The notes beneath the pieces were generated by a model. It worked only from the letters and a program-made list of their open reading frames with translations, was not told the origin of the DNA and did no database searches. 64,000 bases of DNA from Varroa destructor. Its lineage: Eukaryota; Arthropoda; Arachnida; Mesostigmata; Varroidae. The position numbers and the translations under genes are program-made. Position 1 is the first letter of the stretch. Each line of letters begins with the position of its first letter. The stretch lies in NCBI RefSeq assembly GCF_002443255.2, contig NW_019211456.1, forward strand, positions 12,360,229 to 12,424,228. The letters run 5' to 3'. This document shows positions 1 through 12,100 of this stretch, one piece after another.

Positions 1-3000
1 AATCTTCTTTCCTGAGGCTCTCTAATGCTAGACAGACCCTCGGGAATAGCTCGTCATAAGGGAATAAACAAAACGTAATGATATGCACCTAATGAAGCTA
101 AGGCAATCATCACCTTGCAGTTCGAGATAGAACTTCGTTTTTCGAAACGCGTAAAGCGATTGGCTGGCGGAAAACTTACGTTTGTTGGATGGTTCGGAAA
201 GCATTTTCGGCTAGACACACTTTTTGGCAAATCAACAGTCAAATAGTAATTCAAGCACGAAAATGAGTCACTACTGCGTAATTCGTTTCAATTCACATCG
301 CTGTCCTTAATTTACACAGAATTTTTACTATTTTGCTTACATCTGCAACAAGCATAAGCAGACGGAAAACGCGATCGTAATTCAAACAACAGAGCGGCAT
401 GTGACCAACATCAAGCCTGTCGTTTCTGCCGTGGACGCAAAATTCTCGAGCTTTCACCGGTGAGTGCCAGCATGCATTGAGCACTGCAGTAATACTGATT
501 TATTATATTTGTATAAGCTAGGGTAATGTATTTGTATCCGGAAAATAGTGACCGTTGCTGCTAATCGTTCGCTTTGTACTTATTGTGGCTTGTCCATGGT
601 TAGATTCTATCGGAGTACGGCTGGCGTAGCAGTTGTCTGAACAATCACCTGCATCCTCGGTCTTTATTTAAGTGTTTCTTAACTAATATTTTTTTATTAT
701 CACGGTGCATCTCGTTAGTAACAGCGGTCCTCAGACAGCGTCGAAAACATTACGCTGGCAACCATCTTCCTATTGCCCTCGAAAATACATGTATATGCTA
801 TTAATGGCCAAGCAGTCGATCCTGTATACTGATAACAGCGCCATAGCGGTACAATCAATAGGGCAGAGAGGGTACCCGATCGCGCTGCTGCGACAAATCG
901 CTTCTGTGTAATGTTATTGTTTTGCGTGGCGTATTTCGAAATCGGCGCGCGTTTTTCGGTCCGCGCCCATCCGAGTGGTCTGGTGGCGGCGATGGTTAGA
1001 CGCGGCGTTGCTTCGAAACGTTGCAGCCGACCTTGTCCCCGTCGCCTGCTGCCTTTGGGCTCGGTTTCGAAATCGTGTTGTCGTCGTTTTTTGTATTGAT
1101 CCGCAGTTCAGCTCGTCCCAACCCAGGCAGGCGCATGCTACTGGCTGGTAGTTACGGGCTAGCTGTGGCACAGACGGCCAGAAGACGGAGGGCAGCCTTC
1201 CCGTTTACCGATCGCTGCTCAGTGTTGCTGTGATGTTTTTTCTATAATCCAACTAAGTCTATGTACACCCTTGAACGTAACCTACTTTCGGGCTGCCCCT
1301 CGATTTCCAGTGGCTTCTACACACAACAAACACAGGTTAGTAGACCGAGTTGAAAGTTCAGCGGTTGTCGCAGGAACATTAGTAGTACCGACGTTTTCAT
1401 TAAAGCCATCTCTCGGCTAATGCCTACGTTGGTGAGGCCGTTCGTATTAATGGTAGCAGTAGTTGTAGTAGCATTGCAGGTGCGTGCGAAGGCGTGCGTC
1501 GCTATGTGATGGAATGTATGTAAACGAGCGAACCCCCGGTTGTAAGAGTGCTCATGAATTTGTTTCTCGTCGATAACTTCTCTGTAGATAATTGTTGCTG
1601 TGGCCGTTACGACTGTTAAGCTCTGAGGAGCGAACAGTACACGGCGCAGCTCTATGGAGTGGAAGGCGGTGACCGCTAGGCCTCGTGGGTTGAGTGCTCT
1701 CCAGCGTTTACAGGGGATGGGTCAGGTTTGTGTGTAAATAACTGTCGATAATTTATTCTATATAATTAGATGACACGATACTTAGAAAGGGAACAGCTAG
1801 GAATACAGCACCGTAAAAGTGCACTATGCAAGTGTTGCCCAGCAACAGTGATTCAGCACTGGAAGCATCGGGCTCTGAATCAACGCAGGCGCGCTATCTA
1901 GCTAGTTTTATAGATGATTCTAGATAGCACGACAGGATTCAGTCGCAATGTGCTATAACGTTGCGCTACTTAGCGCGAGATGTTAAACGTTCAAAATGTG
2001 AATCTTCCAGCAAACGTTTGTCAGCGTCGCGTTTCGTTGCCCTGTCCATGTGACTGAATTGTGACTGCGATCAGTTCACTCGTGTTCAAGTCAGGCATCG
2101 TGGTGGGCAACATTTAATTCGATTCGATACGATACGAACTTCTTTCCTTCGCTTCTGGTGTCCGACAGCGTCTTGTTATATATGTACACACTAGCGTGGT
2201 TCTTTAAGACAAGGTAGCTGTTCATGTCTTTGCACGGCAATAATTTATACAGCAAATGACTGGATAAAAGAAAAAGATAAAAAAAAGAGTGCACACTGCA
2301 CTGCGATATCACATTGCGAAACTTTGCCAACAAAGTCATCAACTTGAGAGACTATGAGAGAATAGAACAATGGTATGATATGTGCTGTTCAGTTAAATTT
2401 CCTATCTCAATGATTTGCTTTAATGAAACAACTGATTGGCGAATGGATAGCTAGAAGTGAAGTCATTCTTTGCCCATCTCAGTAAGTCATAGAGAACCGA
2501 ATAGGCAGTGTCTGATCTGGTACATAGCAACCGAAACGGTATATTGGTGCACTGTGTGTCGGTGGCGGTAGGAGCAAGGGTCTCGGCGTTGTATGATACG
2601 TCTACACACAAATCGCAAAAGCGCAGTGACTACTACAAGTAATAGTTATCATACAACCACTGGTGCTCCTTCGATCAGTACCATTGCTAACAACTACGGT
2701 CGGTTGCTGCTATGGGATGGGATGGTTGCTCAACGACCCGGCCGGTCTGTCGGTCGGACGCTCGTTCGCGTCATGACAACGGTGAATGCCACCAGCAGCC
2801 AGTCAACAACAACGAGCCGCTTCCACAACCAGCCAGTTAGTTATCTGCTGACAGCCAACCCGGCACTGCGCAAATTTCGAAAGCAACAAAAACAATACAC
2901 CAACGGAACAGGCGTGTACATAATAGAGAGACGAAACACTAATGCGATAATCATGGACAAAACGGGGTGACGTTATTGAGTACGTTGAGACAGCAGGAAA

Positions 3001-3544
3001 GTGGTCAAGTGCTGTGAAAATCGGGATCGTTTCTTTTTCCCAGTATATGCATAGAGGGTGAGAGTCCCACAGTATCGGACTCTCAGTATCGATCTGCATA
3101 ATGCATTTGCCCTTAACCTCCAAAAAAAAATATGCATAGACTGTTAAGTCATGTGTGGTACAGTCACGAATACTTTTTAGTTTAATAATATTTTGTTACC
3201 ATCGTATTCATCTTTGCACTGTTTGCTGTCATTGGTTATATACTAAGACTTTTGTGGTTTCGCCTCTGCAGTGTCTCTAATTTTTCCTTACTGGATAGAT
3301 TAAGTTCTTAGTATACGACGTTGGGTTATGATCGAGGGAAAGCGCTTACTGAAATTTTGCGATAGAAAAGTCTCCGAGGTACTCTCACTTGCAATAGAAA
3401 TTCGCGTAGTTCATATCTGCGAATTACATCATCATACAATTAAACCTGCTCAAACTAGATTGCCATTGCAGCACACTCGGTGCGAACAAGGCTGTGTTGC
3501 TGACGTTCGTATCGCTGTAGTTTTCTCGAGAGACATCCTATATA

Positions 3545-3644
3545 NNNNNNNNNNNNNNNNNNNNNNNNNNNNNNNNNNNNNNNNNNNNNNNNNNNNNNNN
3601 NNNNNNNNNNNNNNNNNNNNNNNNNNNNNNNNNNNNNNNNNNNN
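3545..3644. other. Assembly gap (100 N) in a TA-rich tract
   Basis: Exactly 100 Ns, flanked on the left by TATA and on the right by TATATATA. The gap most likely sits in an (AT)n microsatellite that was not resolved. The round number suggests a placeholder length, so the true size is unknown. Confidence 0.95.
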
Positions 3645-4359
3645 TATATATAGGAGGAAATCGTTAGCTACACGTACTCAGCATTGCCGTACAGTTGCAC
3701 CGCAACAACATAGCAACACAACACAGCAACCGCGGTAATAGCAGCATCTCCAGCGCATCTTAATCTCTCTACCCCTCTCTGTATCAATGTAAGAGCCTGC
3801 GCATCTCTAACCTTCAGTCGAAAGAGCAGCTACGGGGTGAGGTAACCAAATACCTTAATCTACGATTGATTATATTCCATAATACCACAGCAGAAATAGG
3901 CAGCTATTGGTGACATCATTTGGCCATGTTCTAGAGGCAGTAAGAGTGTCACAGAAGTGACCGACAGTTGCCTTGGCCCGAGAACAACAACCGCGGCATC
4001 ATCACATCGCCAGTAGATATATATATTATATATATAGTACATAGCAGTAGAAGGCTAGTTTCCACAACTACATTGTGAAAACGTTGCGGCTTAAATTGCT
4101 GCCACAAGTGCGACCAGTGCTGTGGTTGCTGCTTTCGTTGCGAGCTCCTCTAACGATTGTCGAAATAAACGACTTTTGCCGCTTGTGTGTCCGCCACCTG
4201 TCTGTTCGTGTCACAAATCACTGTTATCACAACACGTAAGATTTGTAGTACGATACTGTGTGATAGATCAGATGAAAAGAAAGCGGCAGACGGGCAGGGT
4301 ACTCCAGATACTGTCCCACTAGAAATGGGCCGCGCCCGTATTAGCGGCTAAGTTGTGGT

Positions 4360-4393
4360 CATACACATCGACAAACGTTTGCCGATGTGTATG
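4360..4393. repeat. 34-bp near-perfect palindrome
   Basis: The outer arms CATACACATCG and CGATGTGTATG are perfect reverse complements. The inner part CAAACG/CGTTTG continues the symmetry to the centre, with a single mismatched pair. In all 16 of 17 base pairs are complementary and there is no spacer. It could be a dimeric transcription-factor site or a cruciform-forming sequence; it lies about 340 bp upstream of the candidate 5' exon. Confidence 0.85.
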
Positions 4394-4733
4394 CGGTTTG
4401 CAATTTCTGTACATCTAACTATTTATAAATATGACAGTTATGCGTGAATGCGTGTATCGCCCTCGTATTCGGTAGTATGTGGCATCATGAAATTAATGAT
4501 AAAGGCCGTTGAATGGTGCTCCGCTGGCCATACGCTCTACTACGCTCTGCGGTTTGTTAGCGTCGGTTGCTGCGGGTGATATGTGAACCAACGAACCGCC
4601 GACGTCGGCCAGCTGAAGGAATTTGTCGTTCCTACTGTCCTCGTTTCGACGCTACGCCATACGCAGTTAGCTTATGAGACTGCAACTGCCGGCGACTAGT
4701 GGTTGCTAACTGATTTCTTGCTTATTTTCTAAC

Positions 4734-4829
4734 ATGGCCGTCAGTAAAGGCAGCAGTCCATCTCCGCTCTTGACAGCGGTACTGTCGCGCCTGGAAACGT
4801 TCGCGCAGGTCGGACAGAACACAGTCACC
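4734..4829 (+). promoter_or_regulatory. Candidate 5' exon starting an upstream ORF of mei-P26
   Basis: An ATG in good context (AACATGG) opens a 32-codon frame that ends exactly at a consensus-like donor (ACC|GTAAGA). A good acceptor, with a pyrimidine-rich tract then ATTACAG, occurs at 8876-8882. Joining 4829 to 8883 keeps the frame open for 41 more codons, to a TGA at 9006-9008, which lies 190 bp before the mei-P26 start. This would make a 73-residue upstream ORF. The join is inferred from splice consensus and phase only; the exon could belong to another transcript or be chance. Confidence 0.25.
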
Positions 4830-5964
4830 GTAAGATGTTCAGGGTTTGAGGGTCAACCCTACCACGCGCGCTTGCGCATAGTACGCTATGCTGGTGGTCG
4901 TGCTGCTGCTGCTGTTGTCGTCGTCAAGGGTAGAGCTGCTCTCAGCAGCAATAGCAGTGTTCAGTAGATGACACCACACAATGGCAAGCCAACCACAGGC
5001 GTAATAAAGTAACGGCGGTATCCCGCTGTAGTCACGTTTCAACTGCGGTGCGTGTTTTTCTCTCAGCGGAGGAGGAACTATTGGTGGGTCATATACTCCC
5101 ACTAGGCAATCGACAAATGAAGCAAAACGACCGACGAACTATCACACCATCAGATGATAATGGATGTTTGAATAATTGTAGTTGCTCAGCCATGTTGGGA
5201 AGATGCTAAATTAAGGCATTAAAGTTTCTTGACTTGAATTGTGGTGTATAGTATAGCTATCTCTGATTGCATCCGATAACCAGATCATGTTCGGTAACCA
5301 TTGACGTTTGCCACGTGGTGGAAACATTTTTAATTTCTGTTATCTTGAACGGGCTGATGCGCGATAGTAGACATTTCGAGCTATATGCTGTTAGGACCGC
5401 ATTTGAACGAAGGACAGTTGTAGTCTATTTCGAGTACAATGAGATTGTAGATCTGTGTATATTCGTTTAGCATTGAACATATTAATTAGTGGAGCAGTAA
5501 AAAGTAGAAATTCTGGTATGCACTTTTTGTCAGCATTCTATTGTTCGCTGATGAATCACAGAAGCCAGGAATATCAATTCACCTGTTATCAAGAAGTTTG
5601 ATGTCAAATTGTGAACTTCTAACCTTGAGGTGAAACATTTGTATGTTATAATAGGGAAATGCACATGTAGACCATAAAGAAGACCAACTGGCTATCGCCA
5701 CTTAATTATGAGATAATGACCAGAGCGGCAACGCCGCTTGTAGACGCTGAAAACACTGACACAAGTTTTCGAGGTTTTCGTTTTTTAAAAATTTAACTGG
5801 GATTCTCAGACATGAGATTTTCGATGCAGAATTTTTCCGTTTACTTGTCAAAAACTATCAGTACCTAGGTCCAGTTGTATGCTTTAATACACATAAGCGC
5901 ATATACATAACAGACCACAGGGTTCGCGCTACTCCCGTTTTACCGTTGGTTAGTCTTAGTACTC

Positions 5965-5993
5965 TGACAGATTTGTTGTTCATAAATCTGTCA
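5965..5993. repeat. Inverted repeat, 10-bp arms
   Basis: TGACAGATTT at 5965-5974 and AAATCTGTCA at 5984-5993 are exact reverse complements separated by 9 bp. Confidence 0.8.
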
Positions 5994-6611
5994 AACATAA
6001 TTTATAGCTCGGGAACGTACCAACAATTATTCCTCTGCACCAAATTTAGTAACCAGTAATACAGTAGAGTTTGAGCACAGGTGCTAACGTCGTTTTTGGC
6101 GTTCTACGGCGGATTTGTTTTTTTATCCAAAAAAAGTCCATGACTATATCCAAACAAACACATATATTTCAGCGTAAACCTTTTTGCAAGTGCGAAATCG
6201 TCATTCTTGACGATGTGTATTCAATATAACCACTATTTACTGCGATTACATCTTCAATTCGGGACCTAAACCGGTTTGTAACATATTGCAGTTAAGTGTC
6301 TAGTTGAAATGTTAGGCTGACGGTAGGTCAAAAATCTCAAAAACGCAAGTTCTTCGAATCTACACTCTACAGAAAATCTTTCGGTGTATTTGTCGCTCGG
6401 AAACAAGCAATAACGTAAGCCGATCTAAATCCGTTCTAAGTTTATGGTCATTTGTAGTATTCAAATTGATTCCTTAAGGTAAACTTTTTTACGCGGACCG
6501 CTAAAGATGCATCTTAGGAAGATTCGCGCGGATAATAAAAACGGTTGGCAAAATTTTCCTTGAAGTTTAGCTCAATCGGTCGTAAACCAACGGAAATATT
6601 TATTTTACCGC

Positions 6612-6648
6612 CTTTTCCATGCCACCCAGTTTGGGTGGCATGGAAAAG
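6612..6648. repeat. Perfect 17-bp-stem hairpin with 3-nt loop
   Basis: The left arm at 6612-6628 (CTTTTCCATGCCACCCA) and the right arm at 6632-6648 (TGGGTGGCATGGAAAAG) are exact reverse complements around the loop GTT. A 17-bp perfect stem with a 3-base loop is very unlikely by chance. It may be the structured end of a non-autonomous transposon, a small-RNA precursor or a replication-slippage product. No transposon coding sequence is adjacent. Confidence 0.9.
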
Positions 6649-7272
6649 TCTGTTTAAATTGTAAAAGAAGCTATTGGGTTATAGCTGACTGAATGGCTAG
6701 CCGGTATCCGACGTCAACCATGTTAAAAAAACATTTAGGTTCATACCTCTGCAAAGGTAAAATAAAACTTGCTTGACAGCAGAAAAGGCGCGGGGTGAAG
6801 CCTGCGAGTGGTATGCTAGCCTGGGCGCTCTACTATTGTAACCTTACAGCCATTATTATGAATCTAATATCGTATTACTTTCCTTGCTCTTAGCAACTTA
6901 AGAATGGGTTGAGCTGTTTTCCAGTGGGTTTTCGAGCACATTTCTGGCAAATATTTCTGTTGTTAAAAAAATTGTAGTGTGTACTGATGTGTAGGTATAA
7001 TACTTAAAAGTAATTTGTTGTTAATCATTTCTGAAAAATTATGTATATAATTGAAAAAATATTAAATATACATTTAGGTTAATGCGCAATTATCTATTAT
7101 AAAAAAAGGAAAACTTTCCGACAACAGAGTCAGCAAATATTTCATTAGATATCTATATCCATTTTGAGAACAAAATCAATAGATTAGCAAAGTCTATTGG
7201 AAGAAGGCTACTCGATTCGCGTACATCCTTTAAAAATCTACCAATAACCAACCCTGTCCACGTGCGTCTCGG

Positions 7273-7380
7273 AAAAAAAGTGAATTAGTCAAGAGTAGAA
7301 AGCCACGTTAGAAAAAGTGAATTAGTCAAAAGTAGAAAGCCACGTTAGAAAAGTGAATTAGTCAAGAGTAGAAAGCCGCG
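7273..7380. repeat. Short tandem repeat, about 37 bp x 3
   Basis: Three consecutive copies of a 36-37 bp unit containing GTGAATTAGTCAAGAGTAG and AAAGCCACGTTAG begin at about 7280, 7317 and 7353. The copies differ only by single substitutions and variation in an A-run, so the amplification is recent. Confidence 0.9.
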
Positions 7381-8882
7381 GTACAGAATCATCAAGAGCC
7401 AACATTTCACGAGCTAGACAAATTTAGAATTGACGGAGCCTCGTGGCGGCGAAAAAACATACAAAATTAGGTGCACAAGCGTAATGGATTAGGTGTCAGG
7501 GTATTCGGAACAAAACAACTGTTCGCTTACATATTATACCTTATAGGCGTATATTAAATTGGTTAAATTAATTGGATAGGACAGGCGCGGGGCAAAGCTC
7601 GTAGCCCTGTCTAGTTTTAAGCTAAGCAAAAAGCTCTTAATTTTACTCTGTATCCATGCGGCATAAAAAAGCGCTTAATTTTCAAATTCAAGCACCAGCC
7701 TTTCCCCTCGCGAGCATAACGAGTGGTGTTGTTTCAAAAAAATGTTTTTTAATGTCATGGATAACGGATCAACGGATACTCTCTGTAACAATTAACTTAA
7801 TTCAAATTTAGGCCCACTACCGTATATATATGTGGAGGAACGATTATGCACTGTTTTCTTTAAGCACCATGACAAAACGTGACACCCATACTGATGGCTA
7901 ATGTTAGCACTAGCGATTAGCGATAATGTATTGGTTGTCTCTGTGAGACGAGTACCACGGGGCAGATGGAATTGGCCAGTGTGAGTTTATCATCCATCAT
8001 CAGTGCCAAGTGGACTACTAACGAAGCATACCTTTCGGCAGATTAGAATAATAGTTTTTCAAGTTATCTGTTGTTGAAACTAAACGGTGTAGAAGAAGTG
8101 AAGGGGGTAGATTGAATTCAGATCTGTATTCAACAACAGCCTAGACAGTGCTGTCTATTTAGGTATATCTAAATTATCTAAAATATAAAATAACATCTAA
8201 ATAAACAGTACTGTTTGACGTAAAACCGAATTGGAAAAGTATTTTTTAAAAGGAATTCAAATCTTTGGAATATTTTACTTTTCTTGTTATTCCTGCATTG
8301 CCGATTGTGCTAAATAGTAGAGCCTTATCAACCAATGCGAGATATCGGCACTCCTTAGCGTTATCCAACAGTTTCCTGACATCTGTTTACGTAAAAGCGT
8401 TCTTCACTTTCTGTAATGCCGAGAATGTCTGGAATGCAATGTTCAGCTTCCTTCGCCACACACGACCCTATTCACACACAACCCTATTTCAACCATAGGT
8501 AGTCAATCTGTGTTTGGCTGGCGTTGTGGCGGACTCTCCTCATTTCCAGTGCTATAAAGTATCGGAAGTCGCCGCTCGTATGACTGCAAGTAACCATTCT
8601 CACAACGAGCTGAAAAGATATTTCGTATTTTGGGGTCAAATGTATTCCGGGTTGTTTTAAGCAGAATAGTGTAAAAGTAAACGCTAAGGAGAAATAAGGT
8701 AGTTTATAATAATTGCCAACCGCATAGTTTCATCTCCGAAGATGGCTAATCTATACAGAGCATGAGGCACCTATTTCAGTACTACACCAAAGCGTGCGAA
8801 TAGATGCGCGAATGCATTGGAATCTTTTACCTACTAACATTTTTGTTTTTTCACGTTGGTTCGCTCCTTTGATTTATTACAG

Positions 8883-9198
8883 ATCTCGGTGGACTCAGTA
8901 GCTGGCTCCATTAAGCAGGTGTTGATCACTACCACTGTCTTCGAACGGCTTCCGAAAAAAATTGACACATTCACTATCCTTGATTGGTGTAACTGTCATC
9001 ATTTGTGAACGCAGTAACAAAGCCGAAAGGCTACATTAATAAAGAGATCAAACTACACCAGAACAAAGGTGTACATAGCAGACTGCAGGAACTGTAGCCT
9101 GACTACAAAGCAACAATACAAGCTTATTCCTACCGCAGTGCGAAGAGTACTTCGAGACGAAGTCTGTGGATTAGCTTGCCGCCAATCTGGCGGCGCCC
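8883..9198 (+). other. mei-P26: 5' untranslated part of the first coding exon of mei-P26
   Basis: A polypyrimidine-rich acceptor ends at 8882. From there to the ATG at 9199 all mei-P26-frame reading is blocked by an in-frame TAG at 9172-9174. If the acceptor is used, this is 5' UTR. Whether transcription starts here or further upstream cannot be told from sequence. Confidence 0.4.
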
Positions 9199-12100
9199 AT
9201 GACGGACTGTCTCGTGTCATCTGGTGGCCTCGGGGGCGGTCCTGGCATCAGCGTGGCCGGCGGCGGCAGTAGTAGCAGCAGCGGAGGCGGCGGAGACGGT
9301 AGTGGTCCTGGGGACCAGGAACAACCTCATCTGTCGCCCGCCCTGGAGATGTTCGCAGCAGCGGCTGCTGCAGCAGCTGTAGCCGCTTCAAACGTGTCCA
9401 CTATCGCTGGAAGCGCAGCTACTGTTCCGTCGACTGCCGCTACAACTGTGAGCACCTCCTCCAACATCGGCAGCATGGACCCGACGCCCATAACCAGCAA
9501 TCCCGGTAGTCAGAGTAGCCTTCGACACCATTCACCACCATCGACGTCATCGTCGCCATCAACAGCATCGGACACCTCTGTCTCCGGTACTTGCGGAAGA
9601 TTTAATGATAATAAAGTTGAAGGTGATGGCTGTTGCGCCATAGCGGCGACTACCATCAACACCTCAAACTCTGGCGCAACGTGCATTGCCGGAAGCGGCC
9701 GTATCCGAGAAAAACATCTCATGCAATTGATCAATTCGGACCCATTAGAGCCGTTCGGATACGGCCCCAGCCACGAACAACAACAACAACAGTCGCAATC
9801 TCAGCTTCATCCCTTAAGTTCTGATGGCGGTGACGAAAGCCATAGTGAAATCGATAACGTGACTGGCAGCGGTGTAAGCTCCGTTGACGATAATAGCGCC
9901 ATTGGTCTTGACAGCTTTGGTAACAACATTGAGAAAGTACCGGAACACAACAACCTTGACCAGGAAAATCAAGATGCCCTGGCTGCTGTTTTGAACGCTT
10001 CGGAGAATCAAAAGGATCTGATAATGATGGTCTACAAGAAGCTGCAGCAGGAACAACAGGAACGAGAAAGAATGAAGCGTTTACAAATGCTCCGAAAGTC
10101 AGTCGCTGCGGAGTCTGCTCAAAGCATCGAAAGCAAGCTGCAACAGGCGTCGCAGCAGCAGCTTCGTCAACAACACTTGCACAGAGAAGGTGACGATAAA
10201 CAACTACTGCAGCAAATGCGAAATGAACGCGACAACGGGCAGAGTCCCGTTGCAACCGCCGCTTTAGATTCAACATCCATTGCTGCAACTACTCTCAGCG
10301 GCCTTCTTGAGAACCTTAATAGTTGTACGGAAGTCGGAGGCGTCGATGTCGACGAGAAGCTGCTAATGCGACTAATGCGAAATTCAACAACCCAAGTTAA
10401 AAGCGTTAACGATATCGCACCGGTCGCCGATACTCTGACTACTAGTAACAAAGCGCTCGGTAGCAATGGCGGTAGGCGTGATGGACATCATTCACCGAGA
10501 CCGCAACATCACGACCATCTTGGCAGTAACCATGACAACGTACTCGGTAACCTTGAACGCGCCGACGATGTCGGAGATCTTAACGAAGGTGAAGTCGGCT
10601 GTGTTGCTATCGCGGTTACCACAACGGAAATCAGTGCCGCTCGAAGCATTGGTTCGACTTCGCAAACTTCCTATCAAAGTCATATTGCGCCTACTGCAAA
10701 TGTTGGAAGCTTCCTAATGGACGATCACGATGAAGATGAACTTATCGGTAGTCATCACGACGAGGATGATGATGAAGAAGATAATGACGATTTATTAGGC
10801 GGTAGTCTGGAAGGCGACGATGATGATGGGGTCGGATCGGGTGGAGGCGGCACCGGAGGTGACGGTGTTTGTGGGGTCTGCCGTGAAGCATATAGTCAGC
10901 CACCGCGTGTGCTCAACTGTTTGCATGTATTCTGCGAAGCATGTTTGGCCAAGCTTCGTTCGAAGAAGAGACCGGCAGCGGTGTCAAACTTTGGCCAGAT
11001 GTCGACGAAGGCACCAGTCGGTGGAGGTTTTGTCGTACGCTGCCCGAAGTGCCAGGTGGAAACGGAATGTGCTCATGGCGTTCAGACGCTTCCGCTCGAC
11101 TACGTCCTCATTAATCGTCTCGATACTGAAGCCATTTACAAGAGGACAGCCGTTTGCACCAGTTGCAAGAGTGAGGTACTATACAGTTTAAGTTATGTTT
11201 TAATAATTCCTTTCAGCAGCAAGTGCGTTTTTTGCTTTGTTTAGTACTAACTCGCATTCCTATGAAAGGAAATAACAAAAGTGTTTGACACCAGTGAATT
11301 GATCGCTGAAATCACTTCGCTTTAAAACAAACACGACAATTGTAGTTTTTCAGTTCGGCAGTCAGTTTTTGGTATTCTGCAGAACCGGGATGAAAATGTA
11401 GGTGTAAGTATCCACGGGACAACATACGATGCGGTCTGCTGCCCCTTGTACGACATATACGTGGAGATAGTAAATTTCTGGCATATCGGTGATTTGTTAA
11501 AGCTACCTCATAGATCACCTGTAACACCTGAACACAACCCTGACGCACTATTGAACTTTAAGTCTTGTTGTAACACTTCATTGGTCATAGCCTAACTCTG
11601 CCTAGTCTCCATACTGGCTGATCTGTCAAGAGGGCCAGCCAGTCTCTATAACTAGGAAAAAAAACGTTCTCAGCAACGGATAGATGCTAACAGGTGTTCC
11701 TACGCTGTTACCGTTTTCCTGTCGAGAACATTTCAACCTTTCTATAGAACGATTATGATTATAAAGACTTCCCAGATTTCCCTAGAGTACCTCCTTCTAA
11801 GAGAATACTCTCCTAATAGTTTGGGTATATAAATTTGAATGTTTTAACACCTTCAAGAGAAGTTTTGGGGGTATTACTGGCATTCAACATACTTTCATGC
11901 ACTAAAACACCAATATTTTTTTCGATTTTCTTCCCTCCCTGCTGACTCAGCGCCAGTTATGGAATCAATTCTTATAGAGATTGAATGACTTGCTAGTAGG
12001 AAACACAGACGTTGTGTGTTTAGGTATCACATTTCGAGTTCCGCGACCACTCTGTAATCTCTCCAGAGAAAGAAAGCAAAAAAACGTACCAATGTTAGGA

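Larger units (their letters stand above)
1..4733. other. Upstream non-coding region with an assembly gap
   Basis: I recognise no gene here. The short open frames (for example 2593-2970 +, 2803-3123 - and the overlapping pair around 911-1240) overlap each other on both strands and show no recognisable domain. GC is locally raised at about 900-1240, 1620-1720 and 4500-4830, which could mark a promoter or 5' untranslated exons of the mei-P26 gene downstream, but no core promoter motif is decisive. A 9-bp inverted repeat, GCTATCTAG/CTAGATAGC, lies at 1893-1901 and 1920-1928. The stretch also contains the 100-N gap at 3545-3644. Confidence 0.5.
4830..8882. other. Probable 5' intron or spacer of mei-P26, with repeat debris
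   Basis: There is no coding sequence I can support. Inverted repeats lie at 5965-5993 (10-bp arms) and 6612-6648 (17-bp arms), and a short tandem repeat at 7273-7380. AT-rich low-complexity sequence runs from about 6960 to 7260. Two loosely similar segments containing GGCGCGGGG lie near 6788 and 7586. Together these suggest remnants of repetitive elements, but no transposase or reverse transcriptase reading frame is visible. Confidence 0.45.

Noticed and set aside
2593..2970. 125-codon plus-strand frame
   Set aside because: It is Thr/Asn/Ser-rich with no domain, overlaps a 106-codon antisense frame and has no splice-supported continuation.
9510..10683. Several antisense and other-frame ORFs within 9.5-10.7 kb
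   Set aside because: They are shadows of the repetitive, GC-rich first coding exon of mei-P26.
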